Origin: Alnus glutinosa | Lineage: Eukaryota > Streptophyta > Magnoliopsida > Fagales > Betulaceae | Reading direction: 5' to 3' | Length of the DNA stretch: 64,000 nucleotides | Assembly (NCBI RefSeq): GCF_958979055.1 | Contig: NC_084890.1 | Coordinates: 24,960,149-25,024,148, forward strand | Shown here: piece by piece, positions 1 through 11,189 of the stretch | Numbering within the stretch: the first letter of the stretch is position 1 | Layout of the letters: the number at the start of each line of letters is the position of its first letter | Notes under the pieces: generated by a model | The model's database searches: none | Told to the model about the DNA's origin: nothing | What the model saw: the letters and a program-made list of their open reading frames with translations, nothing else | Translations under genes and position numbers: made by a program

Positions 1-110
1 AACTGAATCTCTCTCTCTCGTGGCCTTATCCCCCACCATGTCGCATTAATTGTAACTCATTTTTCCATATGATAGACACTTTGGACTGAAAAATCTCTCT
101 CTCCCTTTTT
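1..110 (-). mobile_element. L1-type LINE fragment
   Basis: About 100 bases here are nearly the same as 12003-12105, inside the decayed LINE at 11190-13710 (shared text includes the stretch ending in gatagacactttggactgaa). No coding frame survives. It abuts the 3' flank of lipase pseudogene A, so homology between pseudogene A and the intact lipase ends near 115. Strand is taken from the longer copy. Confidence 0.6.
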
Positions 111-125
111 TTTTATTTTTTATTT

Positions 126-1680
126 TTATAACAAAACTAGAGCATAAAGTGCAGATTCAACTGCATCTTGTGCTTGCATTCCAACTGCAACAGCATTCAC
201 AGTACTTTCTTCCCTACCAGGTGGTGAAGGTATGTCTTCTGCATCTCTCTTTGGTTTTACCCATCTACCATGAGCATTACGTACTAATCCCTTGTTGGCC
301 AATTGGTACCAGAAACGTGGGATCCTAAGCTCATCCACCAACATATCACATGCCTTGTTCACTAACGCAACATCCTTCCTCGCACCAGACCGAAATGTTG
401 TGGCATTACTAAGAAACTCGTCCACAAGATGAAGGTATGTCTCCAGGCTATGGAACCCGATCAAGTCGAACCCACGTTTGAGGTAAGACGATGATCGAAC
501 ATCGAGCTTCAGTTCGGCTCCCACGTGGGTGTAAACCCATTCCAATGATCCGGTGATATCATCAAACTTTTGTAAGCCCTTGTTGAAAACAAGCCCCGGC
601 ATCCGAGGGACTACGTACGTCTTGCTTGATTACCACCCTCAGTGTTTTGACTCCCAGCTGATGAAGCTCGTCTCGAAAACCAACGTTGCCGACCCTCAGT
701 GCGCCGAAGGAAATCACGCTGACGGGAAAGTTGGGAATGGTTGCTGCGGCTTCGTAAGCATTGAGCAGAGCCAGCGCGCCACCCAAGCTATGTCCGGTGA
801 CCGTAAGGCTTACTTCTTCACCTTTTTCCCTATACATTTCCACAAGCCTTGTCACTTCTTTCATCGCTTGCTCTGAGGCGCTTGTCTTGTTGTACCTTGT
901 AGATTCATTCTTGCTAGTGTAAAGACTAAGAAACCCATGTTCGACTTTGGCATCTCCCTGCCCAAATGGCTCCAACTTCCTTTGCATATCTTCGTACCAC
1001 TCTGAGGGTGCCACAGTTCCGCGCCAAGCCACCACAATAATATCTCTCCGTCCGATCCTATGTGTCTCCTCGTCCTCGCTGACCGCCACATAGCCAATCT
1101 AGTTGGAATCTTTGCTCCATGTGTCCGCCAAATGTGACCTTTCCAGCCACTGAGGCATATGTATATGCGACATGGCATAAATATAGTTGCTAACCGTGTA
1201 GCCATTTCTGCTAAGGCCTAGTTTCTCAAACATGTTTCTTGGGTTGTACCGGCAGCTCCTGCAGTACTCGGAGAAAGAATCAAAATCAAAAGCGTCGTAT
1301 GTTGCTTGTGCGAATTCTCCATATTTGACGATCTCTCGTCCGAGCCAAGGCTGAAGAGGATCCAAAAGATTGTCCCAATCCGAGGAACCGTGTACGTCAC
1401 GCCACTTGTGCGCTATGACCTCCTTGGGAGAAGTTGTGGGAGTGGAGTGTTTCTCTTCGGTAAACGAGCTCCAAATTGATTGGTGAAGATCGGTCCAGGG
1501 AGGGGTTTGAACATGGAGGTGGAGGAGATGTGAGAGCGATTCGGCGAGACGTGAAGCCAGATTTGATGGCGCCTTTGCTTGGGAGCGATCTAGAAGAGCT
1601 TCTTTATGGGCATGGGTTATAGAAAGCCTGGATTGTGTGGTAGCAGGAAGATGACTGTAGATCATCGTAGATATTGCCAT
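126..1680 (-). pseudogene. DAD1-like phospholipase A1 pseudogene (copy A)
   Basis: This is a near-identical but dead duplicate of the intact lipase at 22135-23682. The reading frame begins at 1680 with MAIST, as in the intact gene, and the GHSLG nucleophile elbow is preserved. Two lesions kill it. The codon for Trp194 is TAG (1099-1101), and a 4-bp insertion in the run ACGTACGT at about 612-620 shifts the frame just before the conserved KQDIVP segment. A harmless extra codon (Ile) lies near 1040. Homology with the intact locus continues upstream past the TA repeat to about 2060, so the unit of duplication was a gene with its promoter, not a processed mRNA. A transcript could be made, but only a protein of about 193 residues without the active site would result. 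Confidence 0.92.
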
Positions 1681-1900
1681 GATTGGTTGCCAATTAAGCT
1701 GATTAACGAAGGATCACCTTGGGAATGCTTGGAATTGTTGAGAGAATGTGGGGGAGATGGAGTGGGTATATATATTGCTAGAGAGTTGAACTCGCAATGG
1801 ACAGGCCAAACACGGTCTTGGAAGACTTTTTGTCACGCGGGGTCGTTCGTGGACTAGCTAGGAAATGATAAAACCTTGACTTGTGTAGCAGGTCGCTGGG
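1681..1900 (-). promoter_or_regulatory. Relic promoter of lipase copy A
   Basis: The block upstream of copy A aligns with the promoter of the intact lipase, including the TATA-like run TATATATA at about 1769-1777, roughly 90 bases before the ATG. It has diverged only slightly, so copy A may still be transcribed. Confidence 0.45.
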
Positions 1901-1902
1901 TC

Positions 1903-1906
<4 letters not shown>

Positions 1907-1962
<56 letters not shown>
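1907..1962. repeat. (TA)28 microsatellite
   Basis: This is a perfect TA dinucleotide run. The same position upstream of the intact lipase carries a TA run at 23899-23953, so the microsatellite predates the lipase duplication and was copied with it. Confidence 0.95.
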
Positions 1963-1965
<3 letters not shown>

Positions 1966-2066
1966 CACACCTTGCTGGGGGATTGTTGAATTATGAAAAG
2001 GTCATCGTCTAAACTTAATATTTGTTTAATTTGTTACCGAGTCCAACAATCTACCTTAATCGCATT

Positions 2067-2474
2067 TCACAATCTTAAAATAGTTCGCGTAGTGTATGTG
2101 GTAACAAAATTGATATATAATATAATCCACATAATTTTTTTTGTGACATTGTTGATCTTAGATAGCATTTGATCAGTTTTAATTTTGAAAAGCTTTTTTC
2201 TAGAAGCAATTGTAACATGAATTCTCAAAAGAATTATATAATCTTGTCTTCTTATATAATTTATTATGTCAATTGGGGTACTTTCTTCTATTTGTAAAAC
2301 TTTTAGTTCTGAAAATGAATCTAAATCATCAATATGAGAATAAATATCATGTTTGAGAAAACTTTCAAGATTAAGACAATATTTTTGCAAACTATCATTG
2401 TTTAGTAATTTTAATTTCTTGAAATTGAATAAAAAACTAAAAATACTTTTGTTTACAATAATTGATGCCTTCAT
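2067..2474 (-). mobile_element. hAT (TTF/zf-MYM type) transposase C-terminal relic
   Basis: An open frame of 135 codons contains DDLDSFSELKVLQ, then an ILL..HVTIAS..KLFKIK block. This resembles the C-terminal dimerisation region of plant TTF-type hAT transposases (usual form: ILLTIPVTVASAERSFSKLK). The Ala-Glu-Arg core has decayed. No N-terminal zinc finger or catalytic region is present here. A second copy with the same boundaries and the same SINE-like insert lies at 34560-34910, so the pair comes from one ancestral insertion that was later duplicated, or from two insertions of one derivative. Confidence 0.6.
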
Positions 2475-2745
2475 TGTTTATTTTCTTTTTTTTTTCTTTT
2501 TTTTTTTCTTAATGACAAGGAACCCTTCAAAGGAAGGGTTGACATTTCATATACCCACCCCTGCTAGTTAAACCCAGAGCACCTCTTCCACACGGATCAG
2601 ATAATATTCTAGCTTCACTAATAGACATGGCTCCAAAGAATTATTTGCACACAAGGAGATTCGAACCATAAACCAAACGAGAATACATGCCACAAGACCA
2701 AGACCCTTACTACTTAAACGAACCCCTATCGGTTTAAAATCAGTC
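2475..2745 (-). mobile_element. tRNA-derived SINE-like element, copy 1
   Basis: On the minus strand a pol III B-box-like sequence (GGTTCGAATCTCC, plus-strand 2655-2667) lies about 60 bases after a plausible A-box region. It is followed by a body and an A-rich tail (the T-rich tract at 2475-2512 on the plus strand). This head-body-tail layout is that of a plant SINE. An almost identical element is at 34911-35165. Target duplications were not found by eye. Confidence 0.5.
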
Positions 2746-2799
2746 ATGCATTTTCTCTAGATTAACCACATTTTTTTTCTACCAATGCTATTAATACAA

Positions 2800-2912
2800 C
2801 AATCCATTTCTTGACGACAAAGCTCCATATATACCTACCACTTGACAGTCAAATGCGACAGATTCCCGTCATAAAGTTTATAAATAATAAATCCTTCCTT
2901 CGTCGGAGTCAT
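2800..2912 (+). promoter_or_regulatory. Relic promoter of lipase copy B
   Basis: This block is homologous, in inverted orientation, to 39080-39193, which is upstream of lipase copy D. It ends at the shared MKQQIHF start and includes a TATATA motif near 2828. It shows that copies B and D descend from one gene distinct from the A/C pair. Confidence 0.4.
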
Positions 2913-3695
2913 ATGAAGCAGCAGATTCATTTTCATGATCTAGCTAACTTGTGCATCAAGCATGGCATTACCACTCGATCTCCCGAATCAGGGTTCATGA
3001 AGAAGCGGCCTTTAAGAAAAGTGCCTCTCGTTGCACCAAATCACTAGCACACCTCCTCCGTTTGCCATGCTCAGCTTCCGATTTTATCGACTGGGGCGAT
3101 CATATGACTCCGACGAAGTCTCCAAACGAAAACATATCAACAAAATGGCATGAAATTCATGGTCTGCGCAACTGGGAGAATCTTCTTAACCCACTCCACC
3201 CTTGGCTTCGACGTGAGCTTGTAAAATATGGAGAATTTGTTCAGGCAACTTATGATGCATTTGACTTCGATCCTTTTTCGGAGTATTGTTGAAGTAGCAG
3301 ATACAACCGGCACAAGCTTTTCGAAGAATTAGGCCTGACCAAACATGGTTACAAGGTGACCAAGTACATATACGCCATGTCACATGTAGATGTCCTGCGT
3401 TGGTTTGAGAGGTCGTTTTTGGGTGAAATGTGGAGCAAAGATTCAAATTGGATGGGCTATATTGCGGTTAGCGACGACGAAGAATCGGCAAGGATCGGAA
3501 GAAGAGACATCGTCATGGCATGGCGCGGCATAGTTGCTCTAACGGAGTGATTCGCGGATCTTAAAACAAGGCTAGAGCGTATAGATGATGATCAACAGAA
3601 TGGAAACATAAAGGTCGAACATGGGTTTCTTCACATTTACAGATCAAAGAGCGAGCTCACAAGGTATAATAAGTTGAGTGCTTCTGAGCAAGTCA

Positions 3696-5815
3696 TATTA
3701 CGATATATTTTATCAGTTTAGCTTAAACTCAGATTCTATCTCTATTCCCTTAGATCATGCCACTTTAGATATTCATGATCCGATTTCTGTTAGAAGTTCT
3801 ACTCGTGTTAAATGTAAACCTGGTTATTTGCAACAATACCACTATAAGCTTCCACTCACTCATCATCTTCATCCTTTACTGACGAACAAGGTATTCCTTA
3901 TTTTCTTTCTTCTTGTATTGCTTATGACAAATTATCATTTGCTCATAAACATTTTTGTTTTAGTCTTCTTCCCATGTTGAACCCAAATATTTTTACCAAG
4001 CTGTTAAATCACAGTCATGGATAGACGCTATGCATGCTGAAATTTCTACCCTTTAACTTAATAATACTTGGACAATTGTTGACTTACCTTCTCATAAACA
4101 ACCTATCGGTTGTAAATGGGTTTATAAACTCAAATACAAAGCTGACGGCTCTATAGAGCGTCACAAGGCCAAGCTTGTTGCCAAAGGTTACACGTAGTGT
4201 GAAGGCCTGGACTATTATGATACGTTTTCTCCAGTTGCTAAACTCACTACTGTGAGAATTTTACTTGCTGTTGCTGCTGCCAAAAATTAGTTTTTACACT
4301 AATTAGATGTGAACAACACCTTTTTACATGGCGATTTACCTGAAGAGGTCTACATGACTCTTCCTCCCGGTTTTGATTGTAAAGGGGAAGCTATTACCTT
4401 TTGGTTGTAAACAAGACAATTCTAAAGTCTGTAAATTGAACAAGTCTTTGTATGGTTTAAAGCAGGCTTCGAGACAGTGGTTCTCAAAATTTTCTATCAC
4501 TTTACGTAATTCTGGTTTTACACAGTCTCGTTCTGATTACTCCTTGTTTACTCGAGTTCAAGGTTCTTCTTTTGTGATTTATTGCTCTATGTTGATGATA
4601 TTATCTTGGCTAGCAATGATTCTCAAGCTATTTCTCAGTTGACAGTTTATTTGAACAATCAGTTTAAGTTGAAAGACCTCGGACCTCTGAAATTCTTTCT
4701 CGGTTTAGAGGTTCCCCGAAGTGCTCAAGGTATTTCTGTTTCTCAAAGAAAGTATACCTTAGAGATTATTGATGATTGTGGTTTACTTGCTTCTAAGCCT
4801 GCCAAATTTCCTGTGGAGTCCAATTTAAAGTTATCTCAGTCTAATGGTGTTTTACTTGAAGATCATTCTGTTTTTCGAAGGTTAATTGGTCGTCTTCTTT
4901 ACTTGACAATCACACTCCCAAACATTTCTTATGCAGTGCAGAAGCTTAGTCAATTCATGGCTCATCCTAGACAGCCCCATCTTGATGCAGCTTCCAGAGT
5001 TTTGAGATATCTTAAAAGGTCTCCTGGTCAAGGTCTTTTCTTTTCCTCTTCTTCTAATTTTCACCTAAAAGTTTTCTGTGATTCAGATTGGGCAGGATGC
5101 CCGAATACTCGACGTTCAATCACTGGCTTTTGTGTTTTCTTGGGTGAGTCTCTTATTTCCTGGAAATCCAAGACACAACATACCATTTCTAGGTCTTTAG
5201 CCGAGGCAGAATACCGGTCCATGGCTTCAACAGCATGTGAAATTGTTTGGCTTCTCTCTTTACTTAAGGATTTCAGGATTGATCATCCACAGGCTGCATT
5301 ACCCTTCTATGATAGCAAGGCTGCCCTTCGCATTGCAGCAAACCCGGTTTCCATGAAAGGACCAAGCACATTGAACTTGACTGCCATCTTGTGCGAGATA
5401 AAATCCAAGAAGGCATTCTACGGACTCTTCATGTTAATACTTAGCATCAAGTTGCTGATATCTTCACTAAGCCTTTAGCTTGGGGTCCTTTTCAACTACT
5501 CAAGTCCAAGATGAATGTTATAGACATATTCCCTTCATCTTGAGGGGGGGTATTACGATATATTTTATCAATTTAGCTTAAACTAAATTTGTTATTTAGT
5601 TTTAGCTTTGTTAGTTAGTTTCTATCTCTGTTATTCAATTGTATGAGCTGGATCCTAGCTGTATAGTTTAGTTGGATCCTAGTCTTAGTATAATACTTTG
5701 TCTCAGTTGTATTTCTTTTTACGCACATTTATCAATACAAGCAGAGATTCAAAAGCTCTCAACACTTTCTTCTCTCTAAACTTCCTTTACCAATTTTCCT
5801 TTCTGAAAATCAATA
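3696..5815 (+). mobile_element. Ty1/copia retrotransposon, internally deleted
   Basis: A 5-bp target duplication AGTCA (3691-3695 and 5816-5820) brackets the element, which sits inside lipase copy B. The first 34 bases (3696-3729) match the start of the 3' LTR, then sequence jumps directly into pol, so the rest of the 5' LTR, the primer site, gag, protease and most of integrase are gone. What remains reads: integrase/RT linker, reverse transcriptase ([45 protein letters not shown]) and RNase H ([26 protein letters not shown], a [13 protein letters not shown] block in a shifted frame and DIFTKPL). In-frame stops and at least two frameshifts make it inactive. The termini are TATT...AATA rather than TG...CA. 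Confidence 0.9.
5551..5815 (+). repeat. Copia 3' LTR
   Basis: It starts just after the polypurine tract TTGAGGGGGGG (5540-5550) with TATTACGATATATTTTATCA, repeated at 3696, and ends CAATA before the AGTCA target duplication. Length is 265 bp. Confidence 0.85.
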
Positions 5816-6092
5816 AGTCATGCGAGAAGTGAACATGCTTATGGAGTTGTACAAAGGAAAGGCTGAAGAAATAAGCTTCACCATAACTGGGCATAGCCTT
5901 GGTGGTGCTTTGGCTCTCCTCAATGCCTATGAAGCTGCAACCTCAATCCCTGGCCTTCCCATTAGTGTCATTTCATTTGGTGCGCCAAGAGTTGGGAACA
6001 TGGCATTCAAGGAGAAGCTTAGTGAGATTGGGGTAAAAACATTATGCATTGTTGTTAAGCAAGATATAGTCCCAAAATTGCCAGGGATCTTA

Positions 6093-6431
6093 GAGCATTC
6101 CTAGCAGCTTCCCTTTTCTTTCCATTCATTTTTCCTAAATATAGGGAATAAAACTATTTTTTGCTTCCCTATCAAAAAATACCCCACAGCAGCTTCCCTT
6201 CATTTTTCCCTATATCATTAAAATATTATTTTGTTACTTTTACTTTAATTAAAAGTAAGAAAAGAAAGAGATAAAGTAAGAGAGAGATTATATTTTAAGA
6301 ATAAACAATTGAATGGGAGGTGAACAGATAATTGTAGGGAAGCTGCTGTGGGATGGTTTTTTTGACTTTCTTAAAATTTTCCCTAAAATTTAGGGAACAG
6401 ATCCCTTGTAAGGAAGCTGCTAGTAATGCTC
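6093..6431. mobile_element. Tourist-like MITE inserted in lipase copy B
   Basis: Terminal inverted repeats GAGCATTCCTAGCAGCTTCC and its near complement at the right end (GGAAGCTGCTAGTAATGCTC) are flanked by TTA at 6090-6092 and 6432-6434. A 3-bp TTA target duplication points to the PIF/Harbinger group. The 339-bp interior is AT-rich with no coding frame. It cuts the lipase frame after the PKLPGI block. Related ends are seen near 58315-58333 and 62733-63102. Confidence 0.85.
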
Positions 6432-6818
6432 TTAGTTAACAAAATCATTCACAAGCTTGGTTTGGTTACTCGAAAATTAAACTGGGTTTACAGGCATGTA
6501 GGAACAGAGCTTAAGCTTGACAAGTTCATGTCACCGTATCTGAAGCATGAGTCTGATTTGTCAGGGAGCCACAATTTGGAGATATGCCTCCATCTTTTAG
6601 ATGGATTTCTTGGTAAGCAGTCAAAGTTGAGGTGGAATGCTCGGAGAGATGTTGCATTGGTGAACAAGACAACAGTTATGCTGATAGAGGATTTGAGGAT
6701 CCCTGAGTTTTGGTACCAGTTGCCTTACAAGGGGCTTGTGCTTAACAAACATGGGAGGTGGGTCAAGCCCTACAAAGAACCTGAAGATGTTCCTTCTCCA
6801 TTTTGTGAAAAATCTTAG

Positions 6819-8436
6819 ATTCAGTCTCCATTAATTAATTTGTAGCTAGCTAAGTAGATGAATGCTTTAAATTGCAGGATTAATCCCCTTTTGAACATTA
6901 AGCTTCTGAGTTTTTATGAGGATGATGTACATTTGGCTCACAATTGGTTTAATTTACATTAGTAGCTCTCTAAACTCCTTTGGAGTAATGTCATATATCA
7001 CACTTTTACCCTACTATACTGACTTGACAGGTCTAATACGTAGTCATTCCATATATATATATATATATATATATATAAGGAAAATGTCAAAAAAAAAAAA
7101 AAAACAAAAAAAAACATGCAGCAGATTCCCTACATGTTTCCTAAGCATTGGAAATGCTACAGTGCTTCCCAATGTATAGGGAACCAAAAGAACTTCTCTA
7201 TCCATTATTTAATACAAAATATTTTTATTTCCTCTCTCATTTCTCATCTTTTTGCCTTTTATTGAGAATTGTGTTAAAATTTTGTGAAAAATGTGAGGGT
7301 AAGTACAAACTTATATTTGTAAAGAAAGAATATTTAATTGATATAAGGAAAGATAAAAAAAGCTAGCTATCGTGAAATGTATTTAACTAGAGAAGTAAAA
7401 AGTAGTTTTGTTTTATAAATTTAAGAAAAATCAAAGAAAAGCTGTTGTAAATGCAAGAGGCAATGGTAAGGATACTAGAGAAAAAAGTCCAAGGGCTACT
7501 CTGATACAATGATGCGCCGTAGGTATTGCTTGTTTAAGTCAAATATAGGAATTTAATTAGGCCTATTCAATTGTGGTTAAAATTGGAACCACTTGAGAAT
7601 GGTGGCAGCGTCCCATCTCAAAAAGTAAAGGTTTAATACACTTTAAGCCCCCTAATTAACTAAGAGCCTCTTTCAAAAAAAGCCACACTATAATATGTGT
7701 GACAAAAAAGTGGCTTAATTATAATAAAATTGTAGTTTGATGTATTCAGGTGTCACATCTGTCAATAAGTGGGGTTTTTGTTAAAATGTTTGGTAGTTCA
7801 GTAGTGTTTAAGTGTAATTAACCCAAAAGTAAAAGTTTACAAAACTATATAGGAAAAATTGTACTATTGGTTCATGTGATTGATCTAAATGACAAATCGC
7901 TCTTTGTGATATCAAAATAAATTCAGAGATCCTGGTAATTGGCCTAATTCCCTAGAGTCAAATTCTATTAGGCTGTTAGGCGACATGTGTCACTTTTAAT
8001 AAAAAAATATAAATATATTAAACTTGAAAAATTATTTTTATAAAAAAATTGAAAAAAATGAAAGTAGTTGGGTAGCCACCCCCAGCCAATGGGGGTGGCG
8101 CGCGGCCACTCCTTTTCTTTTTTCAAATTACGTTTAATTCTTTCCATTCTTATACTGATCTTTTTTATCAATATAATTCAATTTAGTTGTTGATTCTCAT
8201 CATCAATGACAATAACCTGCTACTTATTATAATTTCTATATTTATGGCTAAATGTTATTATAGTTTGAAACTAATAAGCTTAGCAAATAAGATTATGTTT
8301 TAGTTAAAAATTTATGACATGCAACTAAAAATTTGGATGTCTCAATCTTCCTACTAATATTCGGAAAGCTGTTCTAAACTTTATACATTTAAGATATATA
8401 CTTGTTTTTTGTTTACCAACTCTAGCAATTGCCTGT
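6819..8436. other. Intergenic, repeat-derived
   Basis: No gene is seen. There is a (TA)n run at 7051-7076 and an A-rich tract at 7088-7115. About 80 bases at 7480-7560 match 39415-39512, upstream of lipase copy D. Another stretch at 7860-8110 contains sequence related to 13860-14060 and a GGTGGC/GCCACC patch like that in the fold-back element at 39766-40570. All look like decayed non-autonomous DNA elements. Confidence 0.5.
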
Positions 8437-9316
8437 GTTGCGCCCCTTTTTCTCTCTGTTCTCTCTCAACTCTAAACCCCCCCCCCCCCTTTCTCTTCCT
8501 TTTTTGTCCTTTCCCCCTACATTTTCCCGCTACTTTCGCCTCCTTTAAGGCCCCTATCTAGCTAGAGTTTTCTCTAGCCTTATCTTCATCTTTGAAGACT
8601 TATTTACTCACTCAAAGGTCTTGTTTACACATTTGGGAGTTATGTTTATCTCTTCCTTGTTGCCATCACCGGTTATTTGCTCTATTCACCGTGTCTCTCG
8701 TCGGATTTGTCAAGGTTTTAGGATCAAATTTTTTGAAGTTAGATCTATTCTCCTCCGGCAGCTTTAATTGGCTTGACATGTGTGCCCCCACCGTGTTCCT
8801 CATCGTCCTCCGCCAATGCCAATCATGTCTCCATCGGCCTTCCTCGATCCCACCGAAGCGTGGTCTGCACACGCCACCGCTCCTGGTGTCTTTTGCTTCC
8901 ACCTGTCACTGCCGCCTCTCTCCTCCCCTCCGCCACGACAGATGCCGTTGATTTGCTGTGTTTTTATTTGTTTTCTGTAATTTTGTTGGTGTTTTATTTT
9001 CTGTGATTGTAACTGGGTTTCGTTCTTCATCAACAAATCCTCTCCGGTTTTTGGCAGTGTTTCTTCAGCAACAATCATCTCACGGTAATTGTTGCTTTAC
9101 CGGTTGGGACTCATCTTTGAACCCTTTTGCCATTTAAAACTGTATTGTGTGGCTCCAGGAAAGGCCCGACTTGCTTGTGGTTCTTCTAGAATCATAGATG
9201 ACTACCATTGCTTACTGTTCTCTGTTTGTGTCTGTCTTTTCCTGCCATTTCTATTGTGGTTTGGTAGATTTGTAATTTGATTCCCTTTCTCTTTTCCCAT
9301 ATTTGAATTTAAAAAA
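8437..9316 (+). other. Unidentified GC-richer block ending in poly(A)
   Basis: This stretch opens with a pyrimidine-rich region and a C14 run near 8478, has base composition unlike its flanks, and ends in an A14 tract at about 9310. That layout resembles a 5'UTR-containing retrocopy or the leader of a non-LTR element. Short overlapping frames exist on both strands but none matches a family I recognise, and codon use is unconvincing. I assign no function. Confidence 0.3.
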
Positions 9317-10194
9317 AAAAAAAAGAAACGAAGAACAAAAAAAGACGTACTCATTTTAGGCGCATACCAAGTTTGACACAGTTAAACTGGTTTTTGTACC
9401 TTTGGCATTAATATTAATAGTCCACATTATTCAAAGTATAATAATTTTCTTGCTTTGTAAAATTGAAAAAAAAAAAAAAAATCCCTATTAATTAGATCTT
9501 ATCATTTCGAATGGATCTTAGGGCACGCTTGTTTTAGTGTAAATCATTTTCAAGAAAATATTTTCTCCATTTTCTATTGTTTAGTGTGGGCAAAAAATAT
9601 TATTTAGGAGGAAAATGGCTTACACTACCTTTAAAATCACTGTAAAGGCTTCGAATGAAATGAATGGAAGCACCCGTGCAGAGATTGTTGTGCTGTGGCT
9701 GTGTGGCGTGGGAGCATTGACAGGCTGAGAGAGTGAGAGAGAGAGGTTGAGATAAGCCTACGGCGTGAGTGTGAGAGCTAGTAAAGACACAAATGAGAAG
9801 AAAAAAGAATCCCTTATCTAAAGCTGAAACCCTATAACAAAACGGCATTGTTTATATATATAAGGGTAGGCGGAACCACATTTGCCTACCCTTAAATGTG
9901 GTTCACCTACCCTAAAATTAATAACCCCATTTGTTAAGCGATTAGTGATTTTTGCTGACTATATATCAGAGCGGTTAAACGATTATTGGTTAACGGTTTG
10001 TAACAATTAATAACCACTCACTTGTACAGTCCTAAAAGAAACCCATTAATCTCTGTAGTTTTTTTAAGAACCTAGATGTAAGATATTCATCTTTTGCCAA
10101 TCTTTTATCAATCTCTTTTGTAAACCCATCATGGAATCTGTGGAATTACATGTGGTCCCTCATATTTAATGGTAAATTTGTTCTTCTTCTTTCT

Positions 10195-10226
<32 letters not shown>

Positions 10227-10522
10227 TTTTTATGAAGATGGATAAAAAAAAAATAGGCAAAAGATAAAAACCAAACATTCTTTTAATCCAAAATCCTAAA
10301 ACTATCATTCCCGAGTTGTTTCACGTAGTTTTACCAAAACTATAAAATGTTGACTTTGTGACAGTGAAATTGGGATTCTTGTATATATTTATTTCTATCT
10401 TTACAGTTTATATCTTATAATAAATATATAATTAATTTATTAAAAATATGAATATTACAATTTACTTTAGAATAGTCAGAAAAATTCAATGCAAACACAA
10501 TTGTTTTCAATAATTTTGTGAA
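9317..10522. other. Intergenic with small hairpin and homopolymers
   Basis: No gene is seen. A 51-bp hairpin at 9863-9913 pairs two copies of AGGGTAGG(C/T)G-GAACCACATTT around a short loop. Position 9514-9600 resembles the end of a TTT-TCAAGAAAATATTTTC type DNA element. Long T/C-T tracts occupy 10188-10230. Confidence 0.45.
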
Positions 10523-10976
10523 AACTTCACTTATAACCCCTGATATTTCATCACTTTTGCAAAAATGTATCCAAACATTAAAAAGTGTCAATTTAGGGTA
10601 TCCACCTTTCAATTTTCTTTATTTTTATTTTTTAAATTCAACTCTCAATTAGAATTTTCCGTTAAATCCTATCAAAACTCCCAAAATACCCATGTGCTTA
10701 CTTAAAAAAAAAAATATAAAAATTTTCATAGATTCAGGCATGGGTGTTTTTACAAACTCCGTTAAATTTTGACCAACACCTAAATCCTAGCATTTTTCCT
10801 AAAAAAAATGACGGGTATTTTGAGAATATTGGTAGGATTTCATAGAAAATTCTAACGGGGTGTTGAAATTGAAAAAATAAATAAAAAATAAAGATGGATA
10901 CCCTGAATTGACATTTTTTAAAGGTTAAGTACATTTTTGCAAAAATGATGAAAGATCAAGGGTTATAAGTGAAGTT
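10523..10976. mobile_element. Inverted-repeat MITE
   Basis: The left arm (about 10523-10700) begins AACTTCACTTATAACCCC, and the right arm (about 10790-10976) is its near reverse complement ending GGTTATAAGTGAAGTT. The arms are about 180 bp and share AAAATTCT/CCGTTAAAT and TTTGCAAAAATG blocks. No coding capacity. A one-armed relative lies at 21830-22030. Confidence 0.65.
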
Positions 10977-11189
10977 CTTCTCCATTTTTCTTTTTCTTTA
11001 AGAAAAAGAAAAAGGAAGGAAATAAAGAAAATTCATACTTTAGTGATAAAATCAATGATCAAATAGGGGCAACTTGCTCCCTATTACAATACCATATATA
11101 TATTATTTGGAATTTCTTCAACCCAGACTTTATCTATGACATACTTAATTGCTTATATAGCTAAACCATGAGTTTGAATTTGCATCCCT

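Larger units (their letters stand above)
2913..6818 (+). pseudogene. DAD1-like phospholipase A1 pseudogene (copy B), twice interrupted
   Basis: The coding pieces are 2913-3695, 5821-6092 and 6435-6818. Together they cover a whole class I plastid-type PLA1 from an MKQQIHF start to a stop at 6816-6818. Family blocks are clear: [66 protein letters not shown] and HGRWVKP. It is dead for several reasons. There is a frameshift near the N-terminus (about 2960), TGA at 3290-3292 (after SEYC), and TGA at 3548-3550 replacing the Trp of the TEWF block. A Ty1/copia element is inserted at 3695/3696 and a MITE at 6092/6093, the latter right after the PKLPGI block. The removed Trp194 codon of copies A and D is intact TGG here. 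It is closest to copy D. Confidence 0.93.

Noticed and set aside
8592..9078. Overlapping Pro/Ser/Cys-rich frames on both strands
   Set aside because: Several competing frames, no recognised domain, composition explained by a GC-richer non-coding block.
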